Shown here: positions 1-6,057 of the stretch, one piece after another | How the letters are laid out: every line of letters starts with the position of its first letter | Position numbering within the stretch: position 1 is the stretch's first letter | Origin: Actinomycetes bacterium | Lineage (GTDB): Bacteria > Actinomycetota > Acidimicrobiia > Acidimicrobiales > RAAP-2 | Length of the DNA stretch: 8,209 nt | NCBI GenBank assembly: GCA_025352305.1 | Contig: JANXTQ010000262.1 | Span: 1-8,209 of the forward strand | Direction: 5' to 3' | The notes under the pieces: generated by a model | Told to the model about the DNA's origin: nothing | The model's input: the letters and a program-made list of their open reading frames with translations, nothing else | Database searches by the model: none | Translations under genes and position numbers: made by a program

Positions 1-319
1 CGGCAAGTGAATTTCGCCCCGTTGATCGAGAAGCGGGGTTCTCTCTCTATCACCAGTGGCCGCTGGATCAAATTCTGACCACTTTGTCATCACGCGACAA
101 ACCAATCTGGCTCAGTTGGAATCGCTCGTCAGTGAGAACGATTTGGGTCGTGAATGTCGTCACCCCGATTTTGGAGTTGTCTCGTTGAGTCAACTTTTGG
201 CAACCTGGGTCGCTCACGACTTGAACCACTGGGACCAGATCGTAAAGACCATGGCCAAGAACTATCGACACGCGGTTGGTCCGTGGCGAGAGTATCTGCC
301 CATCATTGACGCGCAGTAA
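1..319 (+). pseudogene. DinB-family protein, 5'-truncated by window edge and frameshifted
   Basis: This is the C-terminal part of a DinB/YfiT-like four-helix-bundle protein, a family that usually binds a metal and often acts as a thiol-dependent transferase; the substrate is not predictable. From base 3 the third frame reads FRPVDREAGFSLYHQWPLDQ, typical of this family just before the last helices. That frame then degenerates. The second frame takes over from about base 83 with ITRQTNLAQLESLV, RHPDFGVVSLSQLLATWVAHD and VGPWREYLPIID, ending at TAA 317-319. The two halves join smoothly (ILTT-F-VITRQTNL) if one T is added to the TTT run at 83-85, so a one-base deletion or a sequencing error is the simplest explanation. 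The GTG at 56 that would open the second-frame ORF is internal to the family alignment and is unlikely to be a real start. The conserved histidine of WVAHDLNH, a likely metal ligand, is present. The gene converges on the secreted repeat protein at 493-1908. Family assignment is from recognised motifs, not a search. Confidence 0.8.
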
Positions 320-436
320 CGCTTTTTACGAGGTCCGAAGTCTGAGCAAACCCATCAAGACGGCGCCCTGAAATCAACGTTGCCGGCTAGCACCGCTGGG
401 TCGATCGTTAGTGCGACGTCAGCGCGAGACGTTGCT

Positions 437-468
437 CAGTGAGAGCAGTAGTCGAACTGCTCTCACTG
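437..468. terminator. Perfect 13-bp hairpin between convergent genes, likely bidirectional terminator
   Basis: Arms CAGTGAGAGCAGT (437-449) and ACTGCTCTCACTG (456-468) are perfectly complementary around a 6-nt loop (450-455). The hairpin lies 117 bases past the DinB stop and 24 bases past the TAG stop of the minus-strand repeat protein. It therefore fits best as the terminator of the latter, and possibly of both. No T-run follows on either strand, so it would be a U-less terminator of the kind common in actinobacteria. Terminator function is inferred. Confidence 0.6.
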
Positions 469-492
469 CAGTTCTTCGAGACGGCACGATTC

Positions 493-1908
493 CTACTTGA
501 TCAACGTGACGTTGCCTGCAGCTTCTTTGTAAATTCCGCGACTGATCGCGGTGCAGCCCAGTGGGGACTTCGCGGTCATTTGTCCGGCGCAGGAAACGAG
601 CGCGCTACTCGGAAATTTTGCCGCTGCGGAGCTCCAGTTGATGTAGGGAGTGGACGTCGACGCGCCCCGATGAACAACCACTTTGTAGAGTTCCCCGTTG
701 GCGTCTGCGACTATGCAGAAGTCGCTCAGTGGGCACGAAATAGTGGTGAGCGCGGCCGCTGGCACAGTGCCCACCGGTCCCCATCCAAGTGGGACGACGC
801 TGTTGGAGCTGTTGAATAACCCGATGCCACCCTTCTTGTTGACGGCGATGCAGTTCTTCTTACTGTCACAACTGAGTCCGCTCACGCCGCCCTCGCTCGC
901 GCCACCATCAGCGAATCGGTTTGTCGCCGCGGACCAGGAGATCCCGTTCCACAACGATGAATCACCGCCGACGTTGATTTCTGTGCAGTTCACCGTTAAG
1001 CCTGAGGCACACGAGACGTACGACCGGCCCGACGGGATAACAGGGGTGAGGGATTTAATGATGATGATCCCCTTCGCCAATGTCACCAGAAATGCTTCGC
1101 CGGCATTGTCGGTTGCCATGCACGTTGCGTCTGAACTCGTACCCGGCGTCACGACGCAAGAGATCGACGTCATGTTCGGCGGCGCAGTTCCCGCGCCCAC
1201 GAAGGAGCGAATCGTCCACGTATTTGCGTGCGCGTTGAAGCGAATGAGATTTCCGGCAGCATCGAGCGCGAAGCAATCGATGGTTGTGGTGTTGGCACAC
1301 GAGACCGCGTTCAGTGAATGACTTGCGCCCACGTTGATGTTGGTTACCGTGGTGCCGTTCAACAGTGCGAGTCGACCAGCCGAACTCACGACCACGCACA
1401 ACTTCGCCGTGACGCAACTTATGGCGTCGGGAGGCAACGGATATTTCGCGACGCCGATGCCCGTCGTCCAGTGATAGGCCTCGACCTCACCGTGCAGCAC
1501 CATTGTGCGGAGCAAACTCGTGCCGCCTGAGTACTTAGTTGAAGCGTTCAGGGTCGCCGTGTAGTGAACGGGAGCTTGTCTCGCATTGGAGTCGCGATCC
1601 CAGTGGAATCGGACCTTGACCCGGCCGTACTTGGAGGTGTAGACCTCGGGAGGAGTTGCGCTCGGTGGATTGAGCACGACCGAAAGGGTCGTACCCTTGG
1701 CAACAGTGACCGTCGCGGACATCGTGACGGGGCCACCGTTTGGCGCCAGGGTCACTGTCGACAAAGTCGCGCTGTTGATGACCGGCGCTACGTTTGCGGC
1801 TCCCGCCACACGCACCGCAACTGCCGACGATCCAACAGTTACGGCCACCGTCGCGAGTATCGACGTCCACGACCGGTACCCACGACTACGAAGTGAGAGA
1901 TAAGTCAT
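493..1908 (-). CDS. Secreted seven-repeat beta-propeller-like protein with VgrG-like segment
   Basis: Predicted 471-aa exported protein of unknown function. ATG at 1906-1908 is chosen because AGGGG and AAGG lie just upstream and it places a signal peptide at once: basic N-terminus, hydrophobic stretch about 15-35 and AGA-A cleavage near 37. A GTG at 1939-1941 would add 11 residues but has no ribosome binding site. Residues about 40-145 form an Ig-like, beta-rich region. The rest carries seven repeats, each built on a Ser-Cys start, a second Cys and then an A-x-D-x-x-G-like turn. The Cys pairs are 165/171, 204/212, 251/263, 300/308, 347/353, 392/398 and 440/452. Seven such units suggest a seven-bladed propeller with a disulfide in each blade. 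Residues 88-106 contain KYGRVKVRFHWDRD, nearly identical to the VgrG/gp5 OB-fold signature, with no other VgrG features visible. The stop is TAG. A binding or adhesive role at the surface is only a guess from fold and export. Confidence 0.85.
   Translation of the reverse strand: MTYLSLRSRGYRSWTSILATVAVTVGSSAVAVRVAGAANVAPVINSATLSTVTLAPNGGPVTMSATVTVAKGTTLSVVLNPPSATPPEVYTSKYGRVKVRFHWDRDSNARQAPVHYTATLNASTKYSGGTSLLRTMVLHGEVEAYHWTTGIGVAKYPLPPDAISCVTAKLCVVVSSAGRLALLNGTTVTNINVGASHSLNAVSCANTTTIDCFALDAAGNLIRFNAHANTWTIRSFVGAGTAPPNMTSISCVVTPGTSSDATCMATDNAGEAFLVTLAKGIIIIKSLTPVIPSGRSYVSCASGLTVNCTEINVGGDSSLWNGISWSAATNRFADGGASEGGVSGLSCDSKKNCIAVNKKGGIGLFNSSNSVVPLGWGPVGTVPAAALTTISCPLSDFCIVADANGELYKVVVHRGASTSTPYINWSSAAAKFPSSALVSCAGQMTAKSPLGCTAISRGIYKEAAGNVTLIK
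1591..1647 (-). other. VgrG-like OB-fold signature segment inside the repeat protein
   Basis: The codons for residues 88-106 of the secreted repeat protein read EVYTSKYGRVKVRFHWDRD. Type VI secretion VgrG proteins carry a very similar motif, typically YTDKYGRVKVQFHWDR followed by D/E-G, in the OB-fold of the gp5-like domain. Here the flanks differ: the usual downstream SCWIRV stretch is replaced by RQAPVHYTATLN. It is therefore a short local resemblance and not a recognisable complete domain. The match is from recalled family consensus. Confidence 0.5.
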
Positions 1909-1925
1909 CGACCTTGCCCCTGTCC

Positions 1926-1939
1926 GAGCGCGTGCGCTC
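1926..1939. repeat. Short inverted repeat in the repeat-protein leader
   Basis: GAGCGC and GCGCTC form 6-bp perfect arms around a 2-base centre, 17 bases upstream of the preferred ATG of the minus-strand repeat protein. The position would suit a repressor operator, but the arms are short and GC-rich, so chance is possible. Confidence 0.25.
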
Positions 1940-2194
1940 ACTTTTAGGAGGGTAGTACGCCTAGTGCAATCAGATTTGGCGCCCGCAAAACGTCGAAATC
2001 CTCCAAGATTTGGGCGTCGGAATTGAACTCTGCGCGTCGTGTTCTCACATCACCGTCTGCTGAGCGATAGTTCAACGAGCGAGTGTCGGGTAGTGCGTCG
2101 CGGCGAGATTTATTTTCTCAACCTAGAACCGACTCGTAGCGGAGAGTCAAAAAAACAACGTCTCGCACAAACTGCACGCGCCATCGCTGACACC

Positions 2195-2230
2195 ACTTGA
2201 TGTCTGATCAAGTATCTCGCGGTCCGAGAT
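2195..2230. promoter_or_regulatory. Two abutting inverted repeats, possible operator, upstream of S51 peptidase gene
   Basis: The first repeat is ACTTGAT (2195-2201), a 5-nt spacer and ATCAAGT (2207-2213). The second follows immediately: ATCTCG (2214-2219), a 5-nt spacer and CGAGAT (2225-2230). Both are perfect and share the 5-nt spacing. They end about 97 bases before the peptidase start, within the probable promoter zone. Two adjacent dyads of equal spacing suit a dimeric transcription factor. No cognate regulator gene is visible in the window, so this is inference. Confidence 0.3.
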
Positions 2231-2315
2231 CCAAATGAGACGGCGCTCCACCTATGTTTTGATGAGATCGAAAATCAGCAGAAATCGAACCAACTTCCAC
2301 CCGGTGGTTCAACCT

Positions 2316-2320
2316 AAAGG
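2316..2320 (+). promoter_or_regulatory. Ribosome binding site deciding the S51 peptidase start
   Basis: AAAGG lies 7 bases before the ATG at 2328-2330. That ATG gives the N-terminus MDLLLTSSGL expected of the family, which rules out the upstream GTG or ATG candidates near 2235-2265. Confidence 0.6.
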
Positions 2321-2327
2321 ATTAGTT

Positions 2328-3029
2328 ATGGATCTTCTACTTACTTCTTCAGGTCTCTCCAACGCGACCAATAGCGATGCGCTCGTAGATCTGCTCGGCA
2401 AGCCGATTTCCGAAAGCAGCGCACTATTCATTCCGACCGCGATATACCCTTTTCCAGGCAGAGCGCGTATGGCTTGAGACGCAATAACCGGAGCGTCAAA
2501 GAAGCCACGGTGCGCACTGGGTTGCAAGTCGTTGGGCGTCTTGGAACTGACTGCAGTTCCCACCACCCAACGAGATAGTTGGCTTCCCACGCTGCAGGTG
2601 ACTGATGCACTATTGGTTTGGGGCGGCGACGTTTTGTACCTGTGTCACTGGATGCGCGAGTCGGGACTTGCCGAGCTCTCGCCGTCGCTGGACAACCTCG
2701 TTTACGTAGGAGTTAGTGCGGGCAGTATCGCAATGACGCCGTATAACTGCGACGCCGAATTCAATCGTCAGTTTGTTCCTGCCGGCAGCAACATGGCCGT
2801 GGACAGTGAGCGCGCACCGGGATTAGTCGATTTCGCGATGACGGTACATCTCGACAATCCCGATCCAATTTTCGAAGACAACTCTCGCGAGAACGTGCAG
2901 AAGTGGGCGGCGACAGTTCCCGTTCCGACGTACGTGATTGACGATCAGAGCGCTATCAAAGTGTCGGGCGGAGTTGTTGACGTTGTCTGCGAAGGCCACT
3001 GGGAGTTGTTTAGCCCGACGCCGTCGTAA
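2328..3029 (+). pseudogene. S51 family peptidase (peptidase E-like), interrupted by in-frame TGA
   Basis: Homologue of the S51 serine peptidases, cytoplasmic enzymes such as PepE that cleave dipeptides with N-terminal Asp; related actinobacterial proteins are mostly uncharacterised. The 234-codon frame is collinear with the family throughout: MDLLLTSSGL at the N-terminus, LVDLLGKPISESSALFIPTA, then SLGVLELTAVP, DALLVWGGDVLYLCHWMRESGL, VYVGVSAGS with nucleophile Ser130, GLVDFAMTVHLD with His174, and IDDQSAIKV...EGHWELF at the end. Codon 50 (2475-2477) is TGA, in the context ARMA-stop-DAITG, where relatives have Met-Ala-Trp. One G-to-A change from TGG accounts for it. Residue 66 is Cys where relatives usually have Trp (GWKSLGVLEL). 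Without readthrough, only a 49-residue fragment would be made. A TTG at 2532 could open the downstream part, but this would lack the N-terminal strands. The stop is TAA, 22 bases from the convergent methyltransferase stop. Confidence 0.85.
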
Positions 3030-3051
3030 CGAGATCAACGTCCGGTGAAAT

Positions 3052-3792
3052 TTAGAGCGGTGGTTTTCTCCACACCGATACGTGTTGCTCGCTCTCGGAC
3101 GTAAAGGGGCGCTCGTGAAAATCCTCGAACCGGCTTTCGAGTTGCAGGCCCGCCAACTGGGCCATCAGGTCGCACTCGGCGGGCCAGATGTAGCGAAAAT
3201 GGCCGACGCTGTAGCTAACGGAACCGTCGTCACGCTGCGTGTAGTGATGTGAGTATGACTCTTGATCGGCAATGTTGAAAGTATCGAAGCCCGTGTGAGC
3301 GGCGCTGACTTCGAACGGTACGGCAGTTTGCCCGGGCGGAAGTCGCCGCAGCGGCGGAACAAAAAGTTCAATGACGAAGCGCCCACCGGGGACCAAATGT
3401 TTCGCCGCGTTGGCGAAACAATCCACCTGCTCCGCCTGCGTGCATAAATTCGCAATGCTGTTCCACAGGAGGTAGACCAACGTGAACTCTCCGGCAACGT
3501 GTGTCGTGGCCATGTCGCCGATCTCTACGTAAATCTCGTCTTCCGTCACCTTTTCTCGTAGTCGCGCCACCATTGGCTGAGACAGTTCCACGCCAGTAAC
3601 GGGCACGCCTCTTTGCATCAGCGGGAGTGCAATACGACCCGTTCCGATCGCGAACTCGAGGGCACGACCATTACCCGCTAAACGAGCCAGAAAGTTAACC
3701 GCGGGTCCAACGACCTCGGGAGCAAACATGGTCGCGGCGTCGAAGTCGTAGACCGCAGCAGCCTGCTCGCTCCACACATCACTGCTCACCAT
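3052..3792 (-). CDS. Class I SAM-dependent methyltransferase
   Basis: Predicted 246-aa cytoplasmic methyltransferase with a Rossmann-type SAM-binding core; the acceptor substrate cannot be told. ATG at 3790-3792 is chosen because AAGGAG lies 9 bases upstream; a GTG at 3823-3825 would add 11 residues without a ribosome binding site. The N-terminus, AAAVYDFDA, resembles the YD motif that precedes the core in many small-molecule methyltransferases. Motif I is LEFAIGTGRIALPL (45-58). The acidic residue that binds the SAM ribose is Glu69 in VTGVELS. Asp93 lies in IGDMA (motif II region), followed by the LVYLLWNSIANL strand and LVPGGRFVIELF around 133-144. The length is typical of the Methyltransf_25/11-type group. 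It is the last gene of the minus-strand run and ends tail to tail with the S51 peptidase gene. The stop is TAA. The YCII gene is 105 bases upstream, with an inverted repeat between them, so separate transcription is possible. Confidence 0.88.
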   Translation of the reverse strand: MVSSDVWSEQAAAVYDFDAATMFAPEVVGPAVNFLARLAGNGRALEFAIGTGRIALPLMQRGVPVTGVELSQPMVARLREKVTEDEIYVEIGDMATTHVAGEFTLVYLLWNSIANLCTQAEQVDCFANAAKHLVPGGRFVIELFVPPLRRLPPGQTAVPFEVSAAHTGFDTFNIADQESYSHHYTQRDDGSVSYSVGHFRYIWPAECDLMAQLAGLQLESRFEDFHERPFTSESEQHVSVWRKPPL

Positions 3793-3835
3793 TGTGAAAC
3801 TCTCCTTCGTAGTGAAGCTCCACACGTGAATTTCG

Positions 3836-3869
3836 GTTCAGCGGGATCATTGGTTTGGGGCCGCTGAAC
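3836..3869 (-). terminator. 9-bp inverted repeat between YCII and methyltransferase genes
   Basis: GTTCAGCGG (3836-3844) and CCGCTGAAC (3861-3869) are perfectly complementary with a 16-nt loop. On the minus strand it starts 29 bases after the YCII stop and ends 44 bases before the methyltransferase ATG. It could be a terminator for YCII, or a leader or operator element of the methyltransferase gene. No T-run follows on the transcribed strand. Confidence 0.4.
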
Positions 3870-3897
3870 AATCGGCTGTCGACGACGACGAACTGAC

Positions 3898-4239
3898 TTA
3901 CATGTCGGGATCGTGGAGCAGCTCGCGGACCTCTTGAGCGCAGCGACACGCTACGGCGATCTTGGCGGCCCACATCACCGCTTCGTCACGAGACGAAACG
4001 TCCACGACAGCGAAACCGCCGAGGTACTGCTTGTTCGCTACGTGACCACCATTTTTGACGTCGCCGTTCGTGCTTACGATGCTGGCTTGTTCGTGGTCCG
4101 TCAATCCTGCGCCGAAGACCCACGCACCCGCTGCTTGAGCTTCTCTCACTACGCCATGAGCCGCATCAGACACGTCAGCGAGTTCCGACATGGGAAAGGT
4201 CATGGCACCTTCGTCGAAGGAAATAATGTACTGGGGCAT
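3898..4239 (-). CDS. YCII (YciI-like, DGPF-type) domain protein
   Basis: Predicted 113-aa cytoplasmic protein of the dimeric alpha-beta barrel YCII family. The biochemical role is mostly unknown; in some bacteria members are encoded beside ECF sigma factors, though none is present here. ATG at 4237-4239 gives the family N-terminus MPQYIISFDEGAM; longer versions to 4335 would overlap the upstream propeller gene. Recognisable segments are DAAHGVVREAQAAGAWVFGAGL (26-46, in two parts around AQAAG), YLGGFAVVDVSSRDEAVMWAAKIA in the second half, and a C-terminal CRCAQEVRELLHDP typical of the actinobacterial subgroup. The conserved helix histidine is His28. The usual Asp-Gly-Pro-Phe/Tyr stretch is replaced by VKNGGH (61-66), so that signature is missing. 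It starts 20 bases after the propeller stop on the same strand, which suggests co-transcription; the upstream ribosome binding site (AGAGAAAG) is weak. The stop is TAA. Confidence 0.85.
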   Translation of the reverse strand: MPQYIISFDEGAMTFPMSELADVSDAAHGVVREAQAAGAWVFGAGLTDHEQASIVSTNGDVKNGGHVANKQYLGGFAVVDVSSRDEAVMWAAKIAVACRCAQEVRELLHDPDM

Positions 4240-4259
4240 TGTGAGACTTTCTCTAACGT

Positions 4260-5318
4260 TTAGTAGTAGGTGTAGATGACGTCGGCACCCGAAGAGTTTT
4301 CGCCGACCGCGGTGCAGTGCGATGTTGTGACGCACGACACCGAGAGCAGTGCGCTGGACCCGCCAGGAATCGGCATCGCACTAAATGTTGCGTCGTCAAA
4401 GGACACGAGCACGACGCCGTGACCATTTTCGTCTGTAGTCCCGGTACGTCCTACTGCGTAACAAAAACTTGACGTCACACAGATAACGCCCGCGAGACTC
4501 CTTACGCCCAAGGGAACAGTCATCTGCGTCCAACCGAGTCCCCCGTCGGTCGATCGCAGAGCGAGACCCGCGCCTTTGACGGTGGATCCCACTGCTTCGC
4601 ATTCGCTGGCCAACTGACAGGAGACTCCGTTGAGATATCTAACCGTTGAATCGAGAGACCCGTCGGACCAGTTGGCTCCGCCGTTGGACGTGTTCGCCGA
4701 TGTTGCAATGGAGCCGGTAACGGCACAAAAACTCGCACCGTTGCACGAGACTGCGTCAAGTACGCCGATCGTCGGGTCAATCCCAATGTGCGCAACCCAG
4801 GTCACCCCAGCATTGGTGGACTTCATCCAGTACGCCGTGTGCCCGTTTCGATCACCTACGGCGTAACAAACCGTGGCAGTAGGACACGAAACGGCCCATA
4901 AGGGCCACGTCGTCGTTGGATGCTCGGGAACCCACGTGGCACCCGAATTGGTCGTGCGATCAATGATCCCGTAACTCGAGGTACTCGTCCCCCATCCTCC
5001 AACGGCAATGCACGTTGAAGTGGATATGCACGCAACGGCGTTCATGTTGGTGGCCGGATGTACGCCGGGTCCGCGAACGCGGTGGTACGTCGCCCACGCG
5101 TTCGTCGTTGAAAAGATGTAGCCGCCGAGATTGGTCGCTACGCAGTGAGTGGTGCTCTTGCAGGAAACGCTCGTCATCTCTCCACTCGAAGCTGGTCCAA
5201 TTACTTTCGTGAGATGCCACGACGGCGGGCCGGCGGATGCGACTCCACTCCAAAGGAGCGGTGTCGCCACAGCAGCAGTCGACGCGATGACGGCGATGAA
5301 TGAGCGCATTCGATGCAT
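4260..5318 (-). CDS. Secreted seven-bladed BNR/Asp-box-type propeller protein
   Basis: Predicted 352-aa exported protein of unknown function. ATG at 5316-5318 is chosen because AAGGGGGG lies 5 bases upstream; the alternative ATG at 5307-5309 is less well placed. The signal peptide is clear: MHRMR, hydrophobic core 7-22, cleavage after ASA near 29. The mature part has seven repeats, each with Ser/Ala-Cys-x5-Cys followed by AVG or a similar strand. The Cys pairs are 53/59, 97/103, 145/151, 192/198, 234/240, 280/286 and 329/335. Most blades also have an Asp-box-like turn: TTNSGATW (122-129), STNAGVTW (167-174), SNGGANW (211-217) and STDGGLGW (256-263). This pattern matches exported WD40/YCF48/sialidase-like propellers common in Acidimicrobiia and other actinobacteria. 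Catalytic sialidase residues are not evident, so binding is more likely than hydrolysis. The stop is TAA. The YCII gene follows closely and may share its transcript. It is a distant structural relative of the protein at 493-1908. Confidence 0.87.
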   Translation of the reverse strand: MHRMRSFIAVIASTAAVATPLLWSGVASAGPPSWHLTKVIGPASSGEMTSVSCKSTTHCVATNLGGYIFSTTNAWATYHRVRGPGVHPATNMNAVACISTSTCIAVGGWGTSTSSYGIIDRTTNSGATWVPEHPTTTWPLWAVSCPTATVCYAVGDRNGHTAYWMKSTNAGVTWVAHIGIDPTIGVLDAVSCNGASFCAVTGSIATSANTSNGGANWSDGSLDSTVRYLNGVSCQLASECEAVGSTVKGAGLALRSTDGGLGWTQMTVPLGVRSLAGVICVTSSFCYAVGRTGTTDENGHGVVLVSFDDATFSAMPIPGGSSALLSVSCVTTSHCTAVGENSSGADVIYTYY

Positions 5319-5439
5319 CTCAACCCCCCTTGGAGTATGGGCGGGTGCCCTATCAGCAGACAGTACCAACTGCTTTGTCTCTTGCGCCTAACGAACTTTT
5401 TGACAATGCACGAGCAGGATTTGGCGCTGAAGCGGCGCT

Positions 5440-6000
5440 TTAGGGATGAAACGCGGCGGTAAGCCCGGTAGCTGCCGACAACGGACCATCTACGAAGAAA
5501 ATATTTCCGTCAGTATTGGCCGTTACGTAACTTTGCAGTCCGCTGACATTGGCGGCGATTGGAGCAAAGTTCTGATCAAGAATGACAATCGGTGCGTTCG
5601 AGAGAAGGGTAATGGTCTCGTTATCAGTCTGCGGTAAATACTGACGATCATCGGGGCCGCCGCAGTGCAGCGTGACGGGGTGAACAACGAGGGTCGCTGC
5701 GCCGCCAGACAAAGCAGCGACAGAGGTGACCTGGACGTACGTCTTGGACTGATCTTGGGCACAGCCGGAAAGCTGCGCCGTTGTAGTAGTGCTGCTCGAC
5801 GTCGTCGTTGGCGCAGCACTCGTTGTTGTGGAAGCCAAAGTGGTGGGAGTTTTGGTACTCCCACTCAACGCGTAACCAGCGGTGCCCGCGAGAGCTGCGA
5901 CGACGAGCAGAGCCAGCCAAAACAGTGGCATCTGATAGATCGCTCGAGCCGCAGGAGCTGAACCTTCGGAAGGCGAAACCGGGTTAGTGCCGTCAGTCAT
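5440..6000 (-). CDS. Single-pass membrane protein with Thr/Ser linker and exported domain
   Basis: I do not recognise the family. The 186-aa product starts at ATG 5998-6000, with AAAGG 7 bases upstream. Residues 1-23 are a polar, probably cytoplasmic tail rich in Ser, Pro and Ala. Residues 24-46 (MPLFWLALLVV to GYAL) form one transmembrane helix. Residues 48-76 are a low-complexity Thr/Ser/Ala linker, as is usual for wall-spanning or glycosylated segments. The remainder (77-186) is a small beta-rich domain with only two cysteines, 80 and 113, which could form a disulfide outside the cell. Topology is therefore N-in, C-out. It lies 57 bases downstream of the SGNH protein on the same strand, so both may belong to one operon and act at the envelope. 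The stop is TAA. No enzyme motif is seen. Confidence 0.82.
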   Translation of the reverse strand: MTDGTNPVSPSEGSAPAARAIYQMPLFWLALLVVAALAGTAGYALSGSTKTPTTLASTTTSAAPTTTSSSTTTTAQLSGCAQDQSKTYVQVTSVAALSGGAATLVVHPVTLHCGGPDDRQYLPQTDNETITLLSNAPIVILDQNFAPIAANVSGLQSYVTANTDGNIFFVDGPLSAATGLTAAFHP

Positions 6001-6057
6001 GTTGTGCCTTTGTGAGTTTCATCAGACCGGACGAACCATACTCCAACGCTTCATGGT

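Larger units (their letters stand above)
1909..2327. other. Divergent intergenic region between repeat protein and S51 peptidase gene
   Basis: These 419 bases separate two divergently transcribed genes and should hold both promoters. I see no convincing ORF: the only candidate starts lie upstream of and in frame with the peptidase gene and lack family similarity. There is no clear -35/-10 pair. The best candidate for the minus-strand gene is TTGCAC, 17 bases, TAAAAG within about 1942-1970, which is weak. The region contains three short inverted repeats, listed separately, and an A-run near 2149-2155. Confidence 0.5.

Noticed and set aside
439..819. 126-codon plus-strand frame beginning in the hairpin
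   Set aside because: It overlaps the terminator hairpin and the 3' part of the opposite gene, and its translation shows no recognisable motif.
698..1321. 207-codon open frame on the plus strand inside the secreted repeat protein gene
   Set aside because: It is antisense to a well-supported secreted protein, has no family-like sequence or ribosome binding site, and looks like a shadow frame.
1591..1647. A type VI secretion or contractile injection gene cluster
   Set aside because: Only one short signature is present; no tube, sheath, baseplate, ATPase or effector gene is seen in the window.
2475..2477. UGA read as Trp genome-wide (code 4 or 25)
   Set aside because: katG terminates naturally at TGA (7226-7228) and Trp in the other genes is encoded by TGG.
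2532..3029. Separate short gene starting at TTG 2532
   Set aside because: The start lies inside SLGVLEL, a conserved interior strand of S51 peptidases, and the upstream same-frame sequence continues the family alignment.
5430..5440. AAGCGGCGCTT palindrome at the end of the membrane protein gene as a terminator
   Set aside because: It is an odd palindrome with a one-base centre, cannot form a hairpin loop, and is too short to distinguish from chance.
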